In this document: positions 45,763 through 58,290 of the stretch, one piece after another
Numbering within the stretch: position 1 is the first letter of the stretch
How the letters are laid out: every line of letters starts with the position of its first letter
Origin: Costus lasius
Lineage: Eukaryota > Streptophyta > Magnoliopsida > Zingiberales > Costaceae
Length of the DNA: 64,000 nucleotides
NCBI GenBank assembly: GCA_027563935.2
Contig: CM050447.1
Location: 78,663,461-78,727,460, forward strand
Direction of reading: 5' to 3'
The notes under the pieces: generated by a model
Told to the model about the DNA's origin: nothing
Seen by the model: only the letters and a program-made list of their open reading frames with translations
The model's database searches: none
Translations under genes and position numbers: made by a program

Positions 45763-48600
45763 TCACGTAGCCTCTGCTATGGATATATTGACTTTGGCAA
45801 TCGCTTCTCTCAAGAAGCTGCTTCCGCATTTCGAATCTGTGTTGGCGACTGCATACTCTTTGCCATGCAGCCTGGATTTGCAATAACCGCTCTGAAGCAA
45901 AGAGTTTGTGGTTTGCAAGCTGAAAAATAAATTCAAACAAGTTTCCATCTTGATATCGAATGTGCAACAATGGAAGAAAACGAATATTGCCAAAATGTTA
46001 TATACAAGATATAATCCAAAATAAACCTCATATCCACTGTTGTAGTCATACAGCTGATTCCACTCTTATCTGAGAATCTCCTCTGGGGATTATTTCCCCG
46101 CGTGGACTTGCTCTTCAGCTTGTTTCTATTGTCATCCTTTTTCTTTGCTTTGTAGCGCTGTACGTAGCGTTTCTTCACAGTGTGAGAAATTATGGTGCAA
46201 GGTGGATCATAAACCTCAGGAGCCCATTTCACATGTAACTTACGATTTGAAGGTAATCCATTCTGTGCACGGCTTCCCTTCAAGGCAGAAATGAGCTCTG
46301 GATATGCCTGCAGAATACCAGTCCAAAATCTAATGAACCAAAAAAGTAGGGAGATAATTTATACTGTGAAAGTAATGAACAATTTAGTTTAGGATCTTGC
46401 ACAAAATTTCTTGCTACATCAAATACAATATAAGATAAATAAATGAAGATAATCTATAAATGCGAATTCTGTATATTTACATTATACAATATCTTACCTC
46501 AGGGGCTGGAAGTAGGAAAGAATTTCAGTTATGATTTTATCACCATATTGCATTTTTATTTTTAGAAAGCAGGGTTCATATATTTAAAAATAAAGGTGAA
46601 TTCCCAATGCATATTTACATTATTTAATGGACTCGTGCTTCATTGTGGCATTTAGAATGTTTTACTTAGAACTAACAATTTCTATTTGCTCCTTCAACAA
46701 GAAAAATCTGCAAGTTATAAGAATCCAACTAAAACAATTGGCATAAACTAAGGCAAGTTGGTACTCACAGGGAGTGAAATTGATCGAGCATACGTAGGAT
46801 TAGTCGATACAAAAGAAGCTTGTTCTCCAAAATCAGTGCTTTCTGCTGTGCAAACACCAATGCCAGAGAGGTCAATGACATCCATCGCCACCGATGAAGG
46901 AAATGTTGAAGATTTGATCAGTGCTTTCTGTTTCCTTGTCTCCTGGGGAGAAGATAGGCAAAAATCATGATAATTCTCAGTCTTCTTCGGCTCAAGTCCT
47001 ACTTTCTCACCAGAAGCTGTATCTATATTAGGTAACTGTCCATGAAGATCAGCAGGTTGAATCAAAGCAGGAATACCATCAACCTCTTTATCTGTTAAGA
47101 CATCATGGACAGAAGGAACACTTGGGATCCCCCGCATTGTGACCTCAGTAGTATCACACTCTTCAGTTTCTACATGTGTTCTACCACGCCCTAGTTCACA
47201 TACATGTAAACCATAACTAGTTTCTGTAGAAAGCTCATCAGAATAAGTCAAGGAGTCCATCCAGCTGCTATCGCATCAAGATCTGTCAAGAGGTCATGTT
47301 CAATAATGGTATCAATTTCTATGACTAGCAAGCCATAATAGTTGATCACCTCGTCAAACGATTAATATTATATTTACACAGCAAATGAAAAGAATCTCAC
47401 CTCGTCTGTTGACCAGTATAGTAAGCCAGAATAAGCTGATATTTATCAGCTAGAGGATCAGGGAGAATCAGTACGAGGAGGATTAAATGTGTGGATCAGA
47501 GCCAATCATTCCATTAAATACCATTGAAACCACCTACTTATATGAAACTAGAACACTTAAAACGGAAGCAAGCAAAAGAGAAAAATAACAAACAACCTGA
47601 AATGATCGTGCATCTTACTTCATGGCCAATATATCATGCATGCTACATAATATGATAAGTATAAAACCAACTTGTAATTAAATAAGGAGATGCTGTTCCA
47701 GTTTGCAGAATATGCCTTTTACCACATGTCATGAAAGATACTTTAGTTCAAACTTTTTGAACTTGTTCTAAATAAGCGGGCCAAGTAAGATCACACTAAG
47801 AAAGCAAGAATGAAAAAGACACATAGTACAGTCCCAATATCCACAGACTAGTTACCAGAATGCTGAACTCATCTCTCACCACAGAAAGACAACTCGAAGT
47901 GGAAGACACATGTAAAAGTGTATTTGTCGCTAAAAGAAATAGAAACATTTTAATAAAATAGCTCTAGTGGAATGAAGAAAATTATCTCGTGACCAGATCA
48001 GTTTTTAAGAAATCTAATGGCATAAAGTCATCAAACGACAGTTTAAATAAAATACCTCCAGTGGAATGACGATATCTATCTACATGGTGATTAGGTCAGA
48101 TTTAACAGGTCTGGTAGTAGAGAGTCTAAAGTTTAACGACATAGAGGCGCCTGCTGGTAGGATAAGCCAAACAATAGCAAAGGACAGATCGATTGGGAAG
48201 GAGAAACAAAGAAATTATAAAAAATCAGAGATGAAATCTCTCTAACAAGATAAGCACGTACTAGTGTCAATTACCTCAGACTGAAAAGGGGGAAAAAGAC
48301 GCCAGGCCCTACAGCAATCCTCCAACTCAGGTATCGATTCAGAAAGATCTAATAAACCACTTGAGAATCAGATAAACAAAAGGAGACAGCGTCACGCCGT
48401 AGATGCAGAGAGACAAGAATGGAGAAGGAAAACCCTAAAACGACCACGACGCCAAGCTCCAAGCTGACTATTGGCTCAAGCCAATTTTCGAGTTGTTAAG
48501 GCGATGAGAACAGGAACCACCGTTGAATGAAGCGCACGTTGTAACAATGGCAGCCCGGAGAGGCTAGCGCCATTCGAGGAGCGCAGGCATCTCGGAGCCG
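45763..48600 (-). CDS. Conserved plant protein of unknown function, multi-exon
   Basis: I recognise the family pattern but not a named function. Coding exons by splice signals are about 46769-47260 (from ATG 47260, MDSLTYSDEL), 46027-46307 and 45763-45919. The first is acidic with a DVIDLSGIGVC segment. The second has AYPELISALKGSRA and the hallmark RKLHVKWAPEVYDPP, then a strongly basic KAKKKDDNRNKLKSKSTRG tract, suggesting nuclear localisation. The last ends KCGSSFLREAIAKVNISIAEAT, a typical C-terminus of this plant family. Joins are GTGAGT at 46768 and GTTTAT at 46026 with CAG acceptors. Upstream exons to about 48600 are probably mostly untranslated (a CCCTAAAACG..TTCTCC-type leader near 48430). 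No inactivating mutation was seen. Confidence 0.7.
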
Positions 48601-48640
48601 GTGAAGCGGAGGATTGGACGATCTCTGTTAATTTTATTTT

Positions 48641-49599
48641 AAAAACATATATGTACATATAATTAAGTTTTAGCAACAGACTTCACATATAATTAATTTT
48701 TATAAATTATTTATACGTCATATATTATTTTTTAAAAAAAAATTAATGTGATACATAAGTAACATATACAATATAAACTAATTTGATGATATCATTAAAC
48801 TAAGATTGATCCGATTCAAGCTTCGATGGAGGTAGTGGAAGAGCCACATATAAGCTGTGGGTAGATGTCCTTACTCAATTTTAAATTTTTTTTATTGATT
48901 ATATATAATCATAACCAATTATAGAGAAAGATTAAATATATATTGCTCTCACTTAACATATATATTTTTATCTATTTACCCTTTTAAATATTTTTACTCC
49001 CATATATTTTTGGGTCCTAGATTCGCCACTAATAGAGGGTATAAAAAGTTCAAGTTAGCACCACTTCAACACAACTAGTTTAAGCTCAGCTCGATTTGAG
49101 CTAAGTCGAGCACCACATCAAGCTGGCGTCAGTAGAGCTTGCAGTGTGCATGGTGGCAAAGCTCTCAACAACGTGAGCTCACAGTGCGTTGGTGTGTGTG
49201 AGTAGCACTAGTGAGGCAAGTGGCGAGTAGCTCCAATGTGCTCTTTGGAACAAGAGTTCACGGTGTGCAATGAGCTCGACAATTTATTCTATGCACCTAA
49301 ATTGAAATAAAACGAAGATAACATTGATTATTGTTAAACATTAATATGATATTCTAAAAACCATTATATTTCATAACTACATGTTAACTTTTAGTTATAA
49401 CTTTGAATGCGTACACTATTTTATATATGACCATTTTGGTTACTAAATATAATGTCATCTTCACTGTTAACACACTTCTAAGGAATATATAGAAGCTCCG
49501 GATCTAATGGCAAGGTAATTGTGGATGAAATAGAGCATAACAATTATACGGGTTAATTTATGAATTTTTTTTCATAAAAATCAAGATGCTTAGTGTCAG
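48641..49599. other. AT-rich intergenic sequence
   Basis: No gene or element boundary was recognised. Long A/T tracts alternate with a purine/pyrimidine-mixed patch rich in AGCTC words (49080-49280). Confidence 0.4.
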
Positions 49600-50481
49600 G
49601 CCATGGATCATTGGGCCGGACAAAAATCAAGTGGGCTAAATAATAGCCCAAACCCATGCCGAAGACAGGGGAATACAGCCCGATTTGGTCGGTCAAACAT
49701 GGTCGTTGACGCCAAATCGAGCTTTGCTATTTGTGTCTCTACCGTTTGCCCCACGCACGCACCGAACGAATTGGACAGTGGCGACGAAGGAGGTAGTGCG
49801 GCGAGGATCTCGGAAGGAGGCAGCAACGGCATGGTGGCGCGTACACAAGAATCGGGCGGCAGACGCATGACTTAGGGTTGAAGATGCGGCTCGAGCGGGA
49901 GCGTGGAGGCAAACGCTTCCTCTATAAAGCTCGAGGCGAAGAGAAGTCTGGGCATCGATCATCAAACGCGACTTCATCTTATCCATCTTCAGAAGGCATA
50001 AGGAGGTTTCTGAGAAGAGCTCGACAGGTAGGGAGGCATCGATGAAGGTTTGCGAGAGAGATTTGTAACCGGCAGAGAGGGCGCCACCGGCGAGGGAGGG
50101 ACAGGGGCGACGACGGCCAAGGGGTCGTCGACGAGAGGCTTTGCATGAGGATCTGGGAATAAACGAAGCTTCTCTCTTTATCTTCCCCGTGTTCCCCTAT
50201 TTCGGATCCGACGGCGTGTTCTCGCCATTTCCAGCGACGACAGTGGTCGTTAGGTGGCGGGCATAGGCTGAAAGGGAAGGACGGTGATTTCCTTTCCCTT
50301 TCCTAGCATCGAGGAGCGGCATCGAGAAGACGACGCGAGCGGCGGTAAGCTACGAACGCAGTGGCGTTCGTTCGCGTGCAGGAGACGAAGATCAGGCACG
50401 AGCTTCGAGATGAGTCAATACAGAACGGTCAAAATCAAAATTCAATTTCGGAATCTGATTTCACGATTCGAAGCGGTTGAC
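49600..50481. other. GC-rich unassigned sequence left of the Athila-like element
   Basis: Several overlapping open frames on both strands reflect high GC rather than a gene; none shows a family motif. It contains TGGGCC and GGGCTAAATAATAGCCC words near 49610-49650 and a possible leader-like region from 49900. It may be a degraded first exon or another element's remnant. Confidence 0.3.
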
Positions 50482-51631
50482 TGTTGTGTCCGCAAGTGCA
50501 TGGATACTCGAAGTAATAAAAAATATCAAACCACATAGACCTCGTTTGTTAAGTCCCAAAGAATTAATTTCTTATTAGCTAGGCAATCGAATACGATGTA
50601 AGCAGCAAACAGAAATCACACGAAATATTAGAAAGAAAAGCTGGGACTAGGGTTTCATCCACCTCAATTTCAATGACTAGATATAATTAAATGATCATCA
50701 GTTTACTCTTAATATGATAAAGATATAATTTACTTCAGAACTAAATCATTTCGCTTTCGCGCAGACGATTTACAAAGAACAAATCCTCACTTTTGCATAA
50801 GATTTATTCAATGCTAAAGATAAGTAAATCATTGATAAGAAGATTTAAGATCACTTTTATGCATCCAATCTTTATGTCAATCATCTCAAGTGAAAACTAA
50901 ATACTTTCATACTTTAGATTCACAGGTTCTACTTAAGTTTCTCCAACGATCCGATACTTAATTTCTTACAATATCTTCATATTTATCTCATTAATGTCTC
51001 CTAGGTCAAATTATCAACAAGTCAATAAACTTGTAAAATCTAGAAACAAGAACAAACCTAATTTCTTATGATGAGTTCCCAAATCACTATTCTAGGGTTC
51101 CAAGTTTTTGCAAGTCACATTTCAGTCCATATCACAAAAACTCCAATACATGTTAACAATATGAAACTAGAAGAGATTAAAGACAATCATCACTTAAGTA
51201 GAATTATCATAAGTATTCTGACGAAATAAAGATCATCTAGTCATTATGAAATTAAGGGGATTACATCCCCCGTCCCAAAAAGTGTTTAAGCTAGCATGAT
51301 GAAGAAATTACAATATGTCATAGTTTAGAACGATCATAAATCTAGAAGAAGGGAGATTTTACTAAACACAGGGTTGTAATGAAAATTACAACCCGTGATT
51401 TCTCGTATGAACTGTGCCGGCGGTGCCTCTTTCGTTGAATTCTCCTTCGATCGGTCTCTTTTCGCTCTGAAACTTATGGTGTATGTTCTTCTCCCTCAAG
51501 CGTAGCTTCCCTTCAAATTTTGCGGCCAGAGATGCTCTGTACGCTTTCCGGTGGCAAAACCTAGGGTGGCGGTGAAGAACTCGATTTCTCTCTGAAACGC
51601 TGATCAAAATTAGGGCTCTTGGTGCGCTGAT
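50482..51631 (-). repeat. 3' LTR of the Athila-like element
   Basis: It aligns along its length with 55856-57022, about 90-93% by eye, including the phrases GGGACTAGGGTTTCATCCACC and CAAGTCACATTTCAGTCCATA. On the minus strand a purine tract AAGGGGAAGA lies just inside its edge. Confidence 0.85.
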
Positions 51632-51979
51632 CTTCCCCTTGTTCTGACGAGTATTCTCCTTTTTACGAATATCAAATTGGTTATCTATAAGGTGCAGGTG
51701 AACTAGGTCCAGGAATATCTGGCTGACATGGCTCATCACCTTTACGTTCATCACCCTAATGAGGTGGCGAACTAGTATGAGACTGCACATGTACAGGAGG
51801 TTCTTCTTGGACTAATTCACTGTTATGTTCAATCTCACGCTCTTTTTCATTATCCTCGAGTCTCCCTCTAGGTTCATCTAATTGCCTCTCACTCCTAGTA
51901 ATTATAGCATTACAATGTTCCGTAGGGTTTGGTTCAGGTTTAGCAGGTAATTTCCCTAGGGGTCTATAAGAAATGCTAG

Positions 51980-52605
51980 TGTGACGCTCGAGTGTCCCTA
52001 GGCCAGGCCGCGAGGCATCGAGTGGGCTTTGCAAGGCCCACGAGCTTGGAAGCTGGATGCGGGCCCACGATCGCAAAGCGCTTCGAAGGAGGATCCGGAC
52101 GACGTGGACGTGACGCTTGCGTGCTGCTGCAGCTGGCATCGGGAAGGGGCGGCGTCCCATCGGCTGGAGTAGATGAAAAGGGGGCGCGGCAGCGGCCGGC
52201 TCCCTCTCTTGGAATCTCTCTTGGGAGCCCTCGAAGCGGAGGCTCGGGCGCGGAGTAGAGGCTCTCCGACGGATAGAGGTCCGCCTCCTCCTCCTCCTCC
52301 TCCTCCACTCAGGCGGGAACCAGCGACCATGCCGACGAAGATTCCGGTGATGGTGGAGTGGAACGTAGAGGGAGGAGTCGAGTTGAGCGAGAGAGCATGT
52401 AAATAGAGAGGAGAGGGGTTTTATGTATCCGGTGGGTTTTGGAGGAATAACATCGGAGAAAATTTCCCCTTCGTTCTGTGTGTTTGATGGTTTTGGGCGG
52501 CGTGCTCCGGCGAGGGTAATCCGGCGACCCTCCGGACGTTGATGAGGCTGAGGGACGAAGGGGTGCGAACGAATGTGGCGGGATTAAACTTAATCGAGGC
52601 TGACA
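51980..52605 (+). repeat. 5' LTR of the nested small element
   Basis: 626 bp, beginning TGTGACGCTCGAG and ending TCGAGGCTGACA. It matches 53681-54356 closely. It contains a CCTCCTCC run near 52283-52305 and a GTAAATAGAGAGGAG word near 52399. Confidence 0.85.
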
Positions 52606-53680
52606 AAGGTATCAGAGGCATGGTTTTGGCGATCCCGCCGGCATGAAGAAGGCTGACGACGAGGAAGTTGACCCAATGGAGGACCTGGATTTGATCTTCC
52701 GTCGTCATGCGTGCGGACGCGAGCTCCTCATGCGAGCGTCTTCTCCTAAGTGAGCGGTCCCGACGAGCTGCGACAAGGAGCCAGAGCCGCGTGCTTCTCC
52801 TGCTCCAGGGTTGTGGCGGCAGGGTTGTCACCACGAGGGCGGGAGACGGCAAGAGGCAAGGGCGCCCCGTCTTCCCCTTTGAGCGGTGGACAATGGCTTC
52901 TTCCCTCGAGCCGGAAGCGAGAACGGCGGCTGGCGCTTCCCACAGACGAGCCAGGGCAAGGTGAGGACACAGAGGAGTCTCCCTTGCGGAACTAGCAGCG
53001 TCGGTGGCGTCCTCTCCCCGAGCAGCGACGCAGGCAGTCGAGCGGCTCCACCTCATATGAAGGGCAGATAGGAGGGTTCCGTCCTTCCATGAGGAGCGGA
53101 CGACACAAGCGGTGAAGCCGGATGGGAGGCGAGCAGCTCCATCCCTTCCTCCAGCAGGTGGCTGGCATCGCGCAGGCGGCGGATGCAGAGCAGGCGGCTG
53201 GCGTCACGTAGGCGGCGGGTGCAGGACCAGCGGCAGAGGCAGCTTCACCCACACACAGTGGACATAGGTCCACCGCCTCATCCTTTCCCCAGGCGGGTGT
53301 CCGATGTGGTCCAATGGAGGAGCCGGACTCGGCCCCGATTTGGCAGACTGCGCGGAGATATTTGGCGACGCGATGGCGGAGGTGGACGAGGTGAGAGACG
53401 CAGTCCCCTTCCCGTCTCTACGCATCTTCCCTTGAGTCGGCGGTGACTCGAGCGCCGGCACAGAGGTGCTGGCAAGCGGACGAAGACTGGGCGAGAGCGC
53501 CCTCCAGAGTGAAGGCCGAGAACAACGAGGAAGACGGTGGCTCTTCCTCCCCGGCGACGTCGATGACGGGCGAGCTCTCTCGGCGACGTGCGCGCGTAGG
53601 CGCGCAGCGCATCTCCGGCCATGGTGGTGGCCGTGGAGAGCCGGACGCCGAGGGCGGCATCCGCTTCAGCCAGGGGAGGG
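52606..53680 (+). other. Interior of the nested small element
   Basis: Primer-site-like GGTATCAGAGGCATGG lies at 52608-52623, and the tract AGGGGAGGG at 53672-53680. Between them are about 1 kb of GC-rich sequence with overlapping open frames on both strands, none with a domain I recognise. A word close to GCGGCTGGCGTCACGTAGGC recurs near 53160-53215, and one near 52930 is similar. The composition suggests captured genomic sequence. Confidence 0.55.
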
Positions 53681-54356
53681 TGTGATGCCTGAGTGTCCCT
53701 GGGCCAGGCCGCGAGGCATCGAGTGGGCTTTGCGAGGCCCACGAGCTTAGAAGCTGGATGCGGGCCCACGATCACGGAGCGCTTCGAAGGAAGATCCGGA
53801 CGACGTGGACGTGATGCTTGCATGCTGCTGCAGTTGACATCGGGAATGGGTGGCATCCCATCGGCTGGAGCAGATGAAAAGGGGGTGCGGCAGCAGCCAG
53901 CTCCCTCTCTTGGAATCTCTCTTGGGAGCCCTCGTAGCGGAGGCTCGGGCACGGAGCAGAGGCTCTCTGGCGGACGGAGTTCCGCCGCCTCCTCCTCCTC
54001 CACTCAAGCGGGAACCAGCGACCGTGCCGACGAATATTCTGGTGATGGCGGGGTGGAACGTAGAGGGAGGAGTCGAGTTGAGCGAGAGAGCGTGTAAATA
54101 GAGAGGAGATGGGTTTTATGTATCCGGTGGGTTTTGGAGGAATAACATCGGAGAAAATTTCCCCTCCGTTCTGTGTGTTTGATGGCTTCCGGCTGGTGTG
54201 TTCCGGTGAGGGTAATCCGGCGTCCCTCTGGACGCTGATGAGGATAAGGGGCGAAGGGGTGTGAACGTCCCCTTTTCTCCTGCTGCAGGGCCGTGTTTTC
54301 CCGATCTGCGCATGAGTTGCTGACATGGTGGGATTAAACTTAATCGAGGCCTGACA
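53681..54356 (+). repeat. 3' LTR of the nested small element
   Basis: 676 bp, partner of 51980-52605, with the extra segment containing CTCCTGCTGCAGGGCC. The divergence between the two is several percent by eye, so this insertion is older than Copia-2. Confidence 0.85.
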
Positions 54357-55831
54357 CTTGTTGTGCTATTTGATTTTCAAGAATTTTATTATGAGCTGTT
54401 AAAGATCCTATCTGAAAAGCAAGCTGATTAATCTCATCTCTTTATTGTTTAATTTCTCCTCTAAGATCTCCAAAATCCTTACTGAGTTTTTCAAGTATAG
54501 ATTCTAAATTAGAGTTTTGGGGCTGATTTTGATTTTGTTGTCTCTGTTAGTATCCTCTATCCTCAACCTGTCCCCTTATAGCACTATTATTGTCCTTCCA
54601 AGATAAATTTGGGTGATTTTTCCATCCAGAGTTATATATACTAGAGTAGGGGTCATTATTATGTCTACCTTGATTATATCCCCCTATAGCATTCATATGT
54701 TCTATACCTTGATCAACAATAACCTTACACTCCTCAGAATAGTGTCCATGATTACCACAAATATCACAGATAACAGAAGATGAAACTACAACAATCTGCA
54801 TTTGAAAAGAATCAAACCTGTTGCACAAAGAATCTATCTTTTCAGCCAAGGTGCGCCAGTTATTGTTTTCATTCTTACAATAAGGAGGCCGATATATCAC
54901 TCCTTTCTCTGTAGTCTATTGGTTGTGATTCAAAGCCATGTCCTCAAGCAAGGTGAAAGCATCATCAATAGTCTTGTTCATGAGGGCTCCTCCTATAGCA
55001 GCATCAACGGTCAAGCGGGTATTATAAAGTAAACTATTATAAAATGTATGAATTAAAACCCATTTTTCAAGGCCATGGTGAGGACACTTCCGTTGTAACT
55101 CGTTGAAATGCTCCCATGCCTCGCTAAAAGACTCGCCATCCCGCTGTGCAAAGCTAGTAATCTGGTTTCTTAACTAGATTGTCTTGCTGGGTGGAAAGTA
55201 CCTCATCAAGAAAGCATTAGACAATTGATCCCATGTAGTGAAGGTACCGGTAGGTTGAGAGTGAAGCCAAGAATGTGCTCGGTCCCTGAGAGGAAAATGA
55301 AACAATCTAAGCTTTAATGCATCACTAGAAACACCATTAATTTTAATGGTATCACATAATTCAAGAAATAAAGCAAGATGTTGATTAGGATCTTCAAGTG
55401 GAGTTCCTCCAAACTGATTTTGCTGGATCATAGATAAGAAAGCAGGCTTAATTTCGAAGTTATTAGCCTCTATCGCTGGTCTAGCAATGTTAGAGTGTAT
55501 CTCCTGTGAATTAGGTGCTGCATAGTCTCTAAGTGATTTTCTATCTGCCATGACTATTTCTTCTTCCTATCTTACTTCAAATCTGAGTTTCCTGCGCAGT
55601 CTAAGAGTTTTGTTAATCTCAGGATCTAAGGGAACTAGAGGTCCTGATCTAAGATTCCTACGCATGCATAAGTAGATAGATCAAATAAACTCAAAATATG
55701 CAGAAAAGTACAGAAACCAAAATTAATCTCATCTTCAGAAAATTCCTAAAGAAAAATAACAAAAACAAAAAATAAAACAAAGCTTAGTCTAGTAATACTA
55801 TTAATTACTTCAATATTAACAAAAACCAAAG

Positions 55832-55849
55832 TCCCCGGCAACGGCGCCA
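55832..55849 (-). other. Primer-binding site of the Athila-like element
   Basis: The minus strand reads TGGCGCCGTTGCCGGGGA a few bases inside the 5' LTR. This is the tRNA-Asp primer site usual for Athila/Tat Gypsy elements. Confidence 0.9.
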
Positions 55850-55855
55850 AAAACT

Positions 55856-57022
55856 TGTTGTGTCAGCAAGTGCATGGATACTCGAAGTAATAACAGATAT
55901 CGAACCACAGATACCTCATTTGTTAAGTACCAAAGAATTAATTTCTTATTAGCTAGGCAATCGAACACGATGTAAACAGCAAATGGAAATCATACGAAAT
56001 ATCAAAGAGAAAAGCTGGGACTAGGGTTTCATCCACCTCAATTTCAATGACTAGATATAATTAAATGATTGTCAATTTACTCTTAATATGATAAAGATAT
56101 AATTTACTTAATAAAGAAATCATTTCGCTTTCACACAGATGATTTATAAAGAACAAATCCTCACTTTCGCACAAGATTTATTCAATGTTAAAGATAAATA
56201 AATCATTAACAAGAAGATTTAAGATCACTTTCATGCATCCAATCTTTATATCAATCATCTCAAGTGAAAACTAAATATTTTCATACTTTAGATTCACAGG
56301 TTCTACTTAAGGTTCTACTTAAGGTTCTCCAACGATTTGATACTTAATTTCTTACAATATCTTCATGTTTAACTCATTAATGTCTCCTAGGTGAAATTAT
56401 CAACAAGTCAATAAACTTGTAAAATCTAGAAACAAGAACAAACATAATTTCTTATGATGAGTTCCTAAATCATGATTCTAGGGTTCCAAGTTTTTGCAAG
56501 TCACCTTTTAGTCCATATCACAAAAACTCAAATACATGTTAACAATATGAAACTAGAAGAGATTAAAGACAATCATCACTTAAGCAGAATTATTATAACA
56601 AGAGTATTCTGACGAAATAAAGATCATCTAGTTATTATGAAATTAAGGGGATTACACCCCCTGTCCCAAAAAGTGTTTAAGCTAGCATAATGAAGAAATT
56701 ACAATATGCCATAGTTTAGAACGATTAGAAATCGAGAAGAATGGAGATTTTACTAAACATAGGGCTATAAATGGAAATTACAGCCCGTGATTTCTCATAT
56801 GAACAGTGCCGGCGACGCCTCCTTCATTGATTTCTCCTTTAATCGGTCTCCTTTCGCTCTAAAACTTTTGGTGTATGTTCTTCTCCCTCAAGCGCAGCTT
56901 CCCTTCCAATTTCACAGCCGAAGATGCCATGTATGCTTCACAGTGGTGAAACCTAGGGTGGTGGTGAAGAATTCAATTTCTCTTTGAAACGCTGATCAAA
57001 ATTAGGGCTTTTGGTGCGCTAA
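55856..57022 (-). repeat. 5' LTR of the Athila-like element
   Basis: Partner of 50482-51631. A small local duplication (GGTTCTACTTAA repeated) near 56298-56325 is private to this copy. Confidence 0.85.
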
Positions 57023-57155
57023 TCTGATGTGATCCGAAAGGACACACTTTTAAATACAAGTAGGTAGACTAATTTAAGGAGTCGCAACCAAAACTTGTTT
57101 GGAGCACAGGGATCTGTCACCCCCTGATACGACTCCAAAAACTTATTGTCCCTAA

Positions 57156-58290
57156 ACTTGTAGTGTCCGCAAGTGCACGGATACTCGAAGTAATAAAGAA
57201 AATATCGATCCCACAGAGACCTACGTGTTAAGTACCAAATAGTTGTATTCTTACTAGCTAAGCAAACCGAGTATGATGCGAATAAACAATAAACACACGG
57301 GAAAATAATCAGAGAGATAAACTGGGACTAGGGTTTCATCCACCTTAATTTCAATGATTAGATATAATAAAAGGTCGTCAATCAAATCCTATCATGATAA
57401 AGACTTAATTTACTTCATAAAAGGATTATCTCACTTTCGTGCAGACAATCATGCAGGGACCAATCCTCGCTTTCGCGCAAGATTTATCCCAACGCTGTAA
57501 ATAAGTAAACCATCAATCAAAGAACTCATGATCACTTTCGTGCATCCGAGTTCTTTGTTGATCATCACAAGTGGAATCTCAAGGATCACTTTCATGCATC
57601 CGAGTCTCAACACAGGTTCTACCTAGGGTTTTCCAACAGACCGATCTTCACTTTCGTGCAAGATCTATCAATGTTTAACACAATAACTCAACCCTAGATT
57701 CATATTATCAAGCATGGCAATAAGACTACCAAAATCAAGAAATAAGATTCTAGGGTTCCAAGTTCTCAAGCAAATCACCTTTCAGTCTCATTGCGAAAAC
57801 TCTAAAACATGCATGACAGTAAAATCTAAGGATAATTAAAGACAATTCATCACATAAGTAGAATTATCGCAACAAGGATTATCATGACGAAAATAATATT
57901 TTATCTAATCATTAAAAATCAAGGGGATTACACCCCCATGTCCCAAAGTATGTTTAAGCGTGCATGGAAGAAGAGGTACAATAATCCATAGTGTAGGAAA
58001 TCAAAACAGAGGTAGAGAACAAATTACGGTACGGCCGTAAAGGTTTTTACGGCCGTAATCTGCGACGAATAGCAGCGGCACACGGTGTTTTGTTGATTTC
58101 TCCTCCGATTGGACTCCTTTTGCTTTGAAACTTCTAGTGTGCCCTCCTCTCCTCCAGGTGAAGCTTCTGCGTGAAAATCATGGCCTGAGGTGCCTTCTAC
58201 GCCTCTCGGCGTGAGGCCAAACCCTAACCGCCTCTCTATTGATTTCTCTCAATACTGGATAAAAATTCCTACTTACACTTCGTGCGTCGT
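57156..58290 (-). repeat. Related but diverged LTR
   Basis: TAGTGTCCGCAAGTGCACGG and the following 1.1 kb follow the two Athila-like LTRs block by block (for example GGGACTAGGGTTTCATCCACC, GGGGATTACACCCCC, GTTTAAGC) with clearly more change. It includes repeated TCACTTTCGTGCA words (57430-57660). On its left is a primer-like CTGATACGACTCCAAAAAC stretch. On its right (58290 on) the DNA is interior-like, so it may be an LTR shared by two tandem copies or a nest remnant. Its 58022-58059 segment holds one double-palindrome module. Confidence 0.7.

Larger units (their letters stand above)
51980..54356 (+). mobile_element. 2.4-kb non-autonomous LTR retrotransposon nested in Athila gag
   Basis: Direct repeats 51980-52605 and 53681-54356 begin TGTGA and end GAGG(C)CTGACA. 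A primer-site-like GGTATCAGAGG follows the first and a purine tract AGGGGAGGG precedes the second, so this is a small LTR retrotransposon on the plus strand. The first LTR lacks about 60 bases found in the second (54260-54330). The 1.07-kb GC-rich interior has no gag or pol. Flanking bases (CTAG and CTTG) do not give a clean target duplication. The interrupted gag frame resumes on the other side. Confidence 0.85.
51756..55551 (-). pseudogene. Athila/Tat-type gag, split by a nested element
   Basis: The frame starts at 55551 (MADRKSLRDYAAPNSQE). The gag core follows: NFEIKPAFLSMIQQNQFGG, HLALFLELCDTIKINGVS, LRLFHFPLRDRAHSWL and FLMRYFPPSKT. A TAG stops it at 55174, but the frame continues (ESFSEAWEHFNELQRKCP; ALMNKTIDDAFTLLEDMA), with another stop near 54925. 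54547-54900 carries the zinc knuckle CDICGNHGHYSEEC. After a stop near 54446 it reaches the insertion at 54356. Beyond the insertion the C-terminal part resumes at 51979 (YRPLGKLPAKPEPNPTEHCN). There is no protease after it. The protein cannot be made as a whole. Confidence 0.88.
50482..57022 (-). mobile_element. Athila/Tat-type Gypsy element reduced to gag, with nested insertion
   Basis: LTRs of about 1.15 kb at 50482-51631 and 55856-57022 both begin TGTTGTGTC and run in parallel throughout. A tRNA-Asp-type primer site adjoins the right-hand LTR, giving minus orientation. The interior holds gag only; protease, reverse transcriptase and integrase are absent, and gag nearly touches the 3' LTR. 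A separate LTR element is inserted at 51980-54356. No target duplication was found; the outer LTR edges are set by similarity. Confidence 0.85.

Noticed and set aside
49603..49875. Overlapping open frames on both strands
   Set aside because: High GC gives frames on both strands at once; no recognisable domain or splice pattern.
51976..54377. Tandem open frames as duplicated host genes
   Set aside because: The repeated frames are the two LTRs of the nested element; primer site and purine tract explain the duplication.
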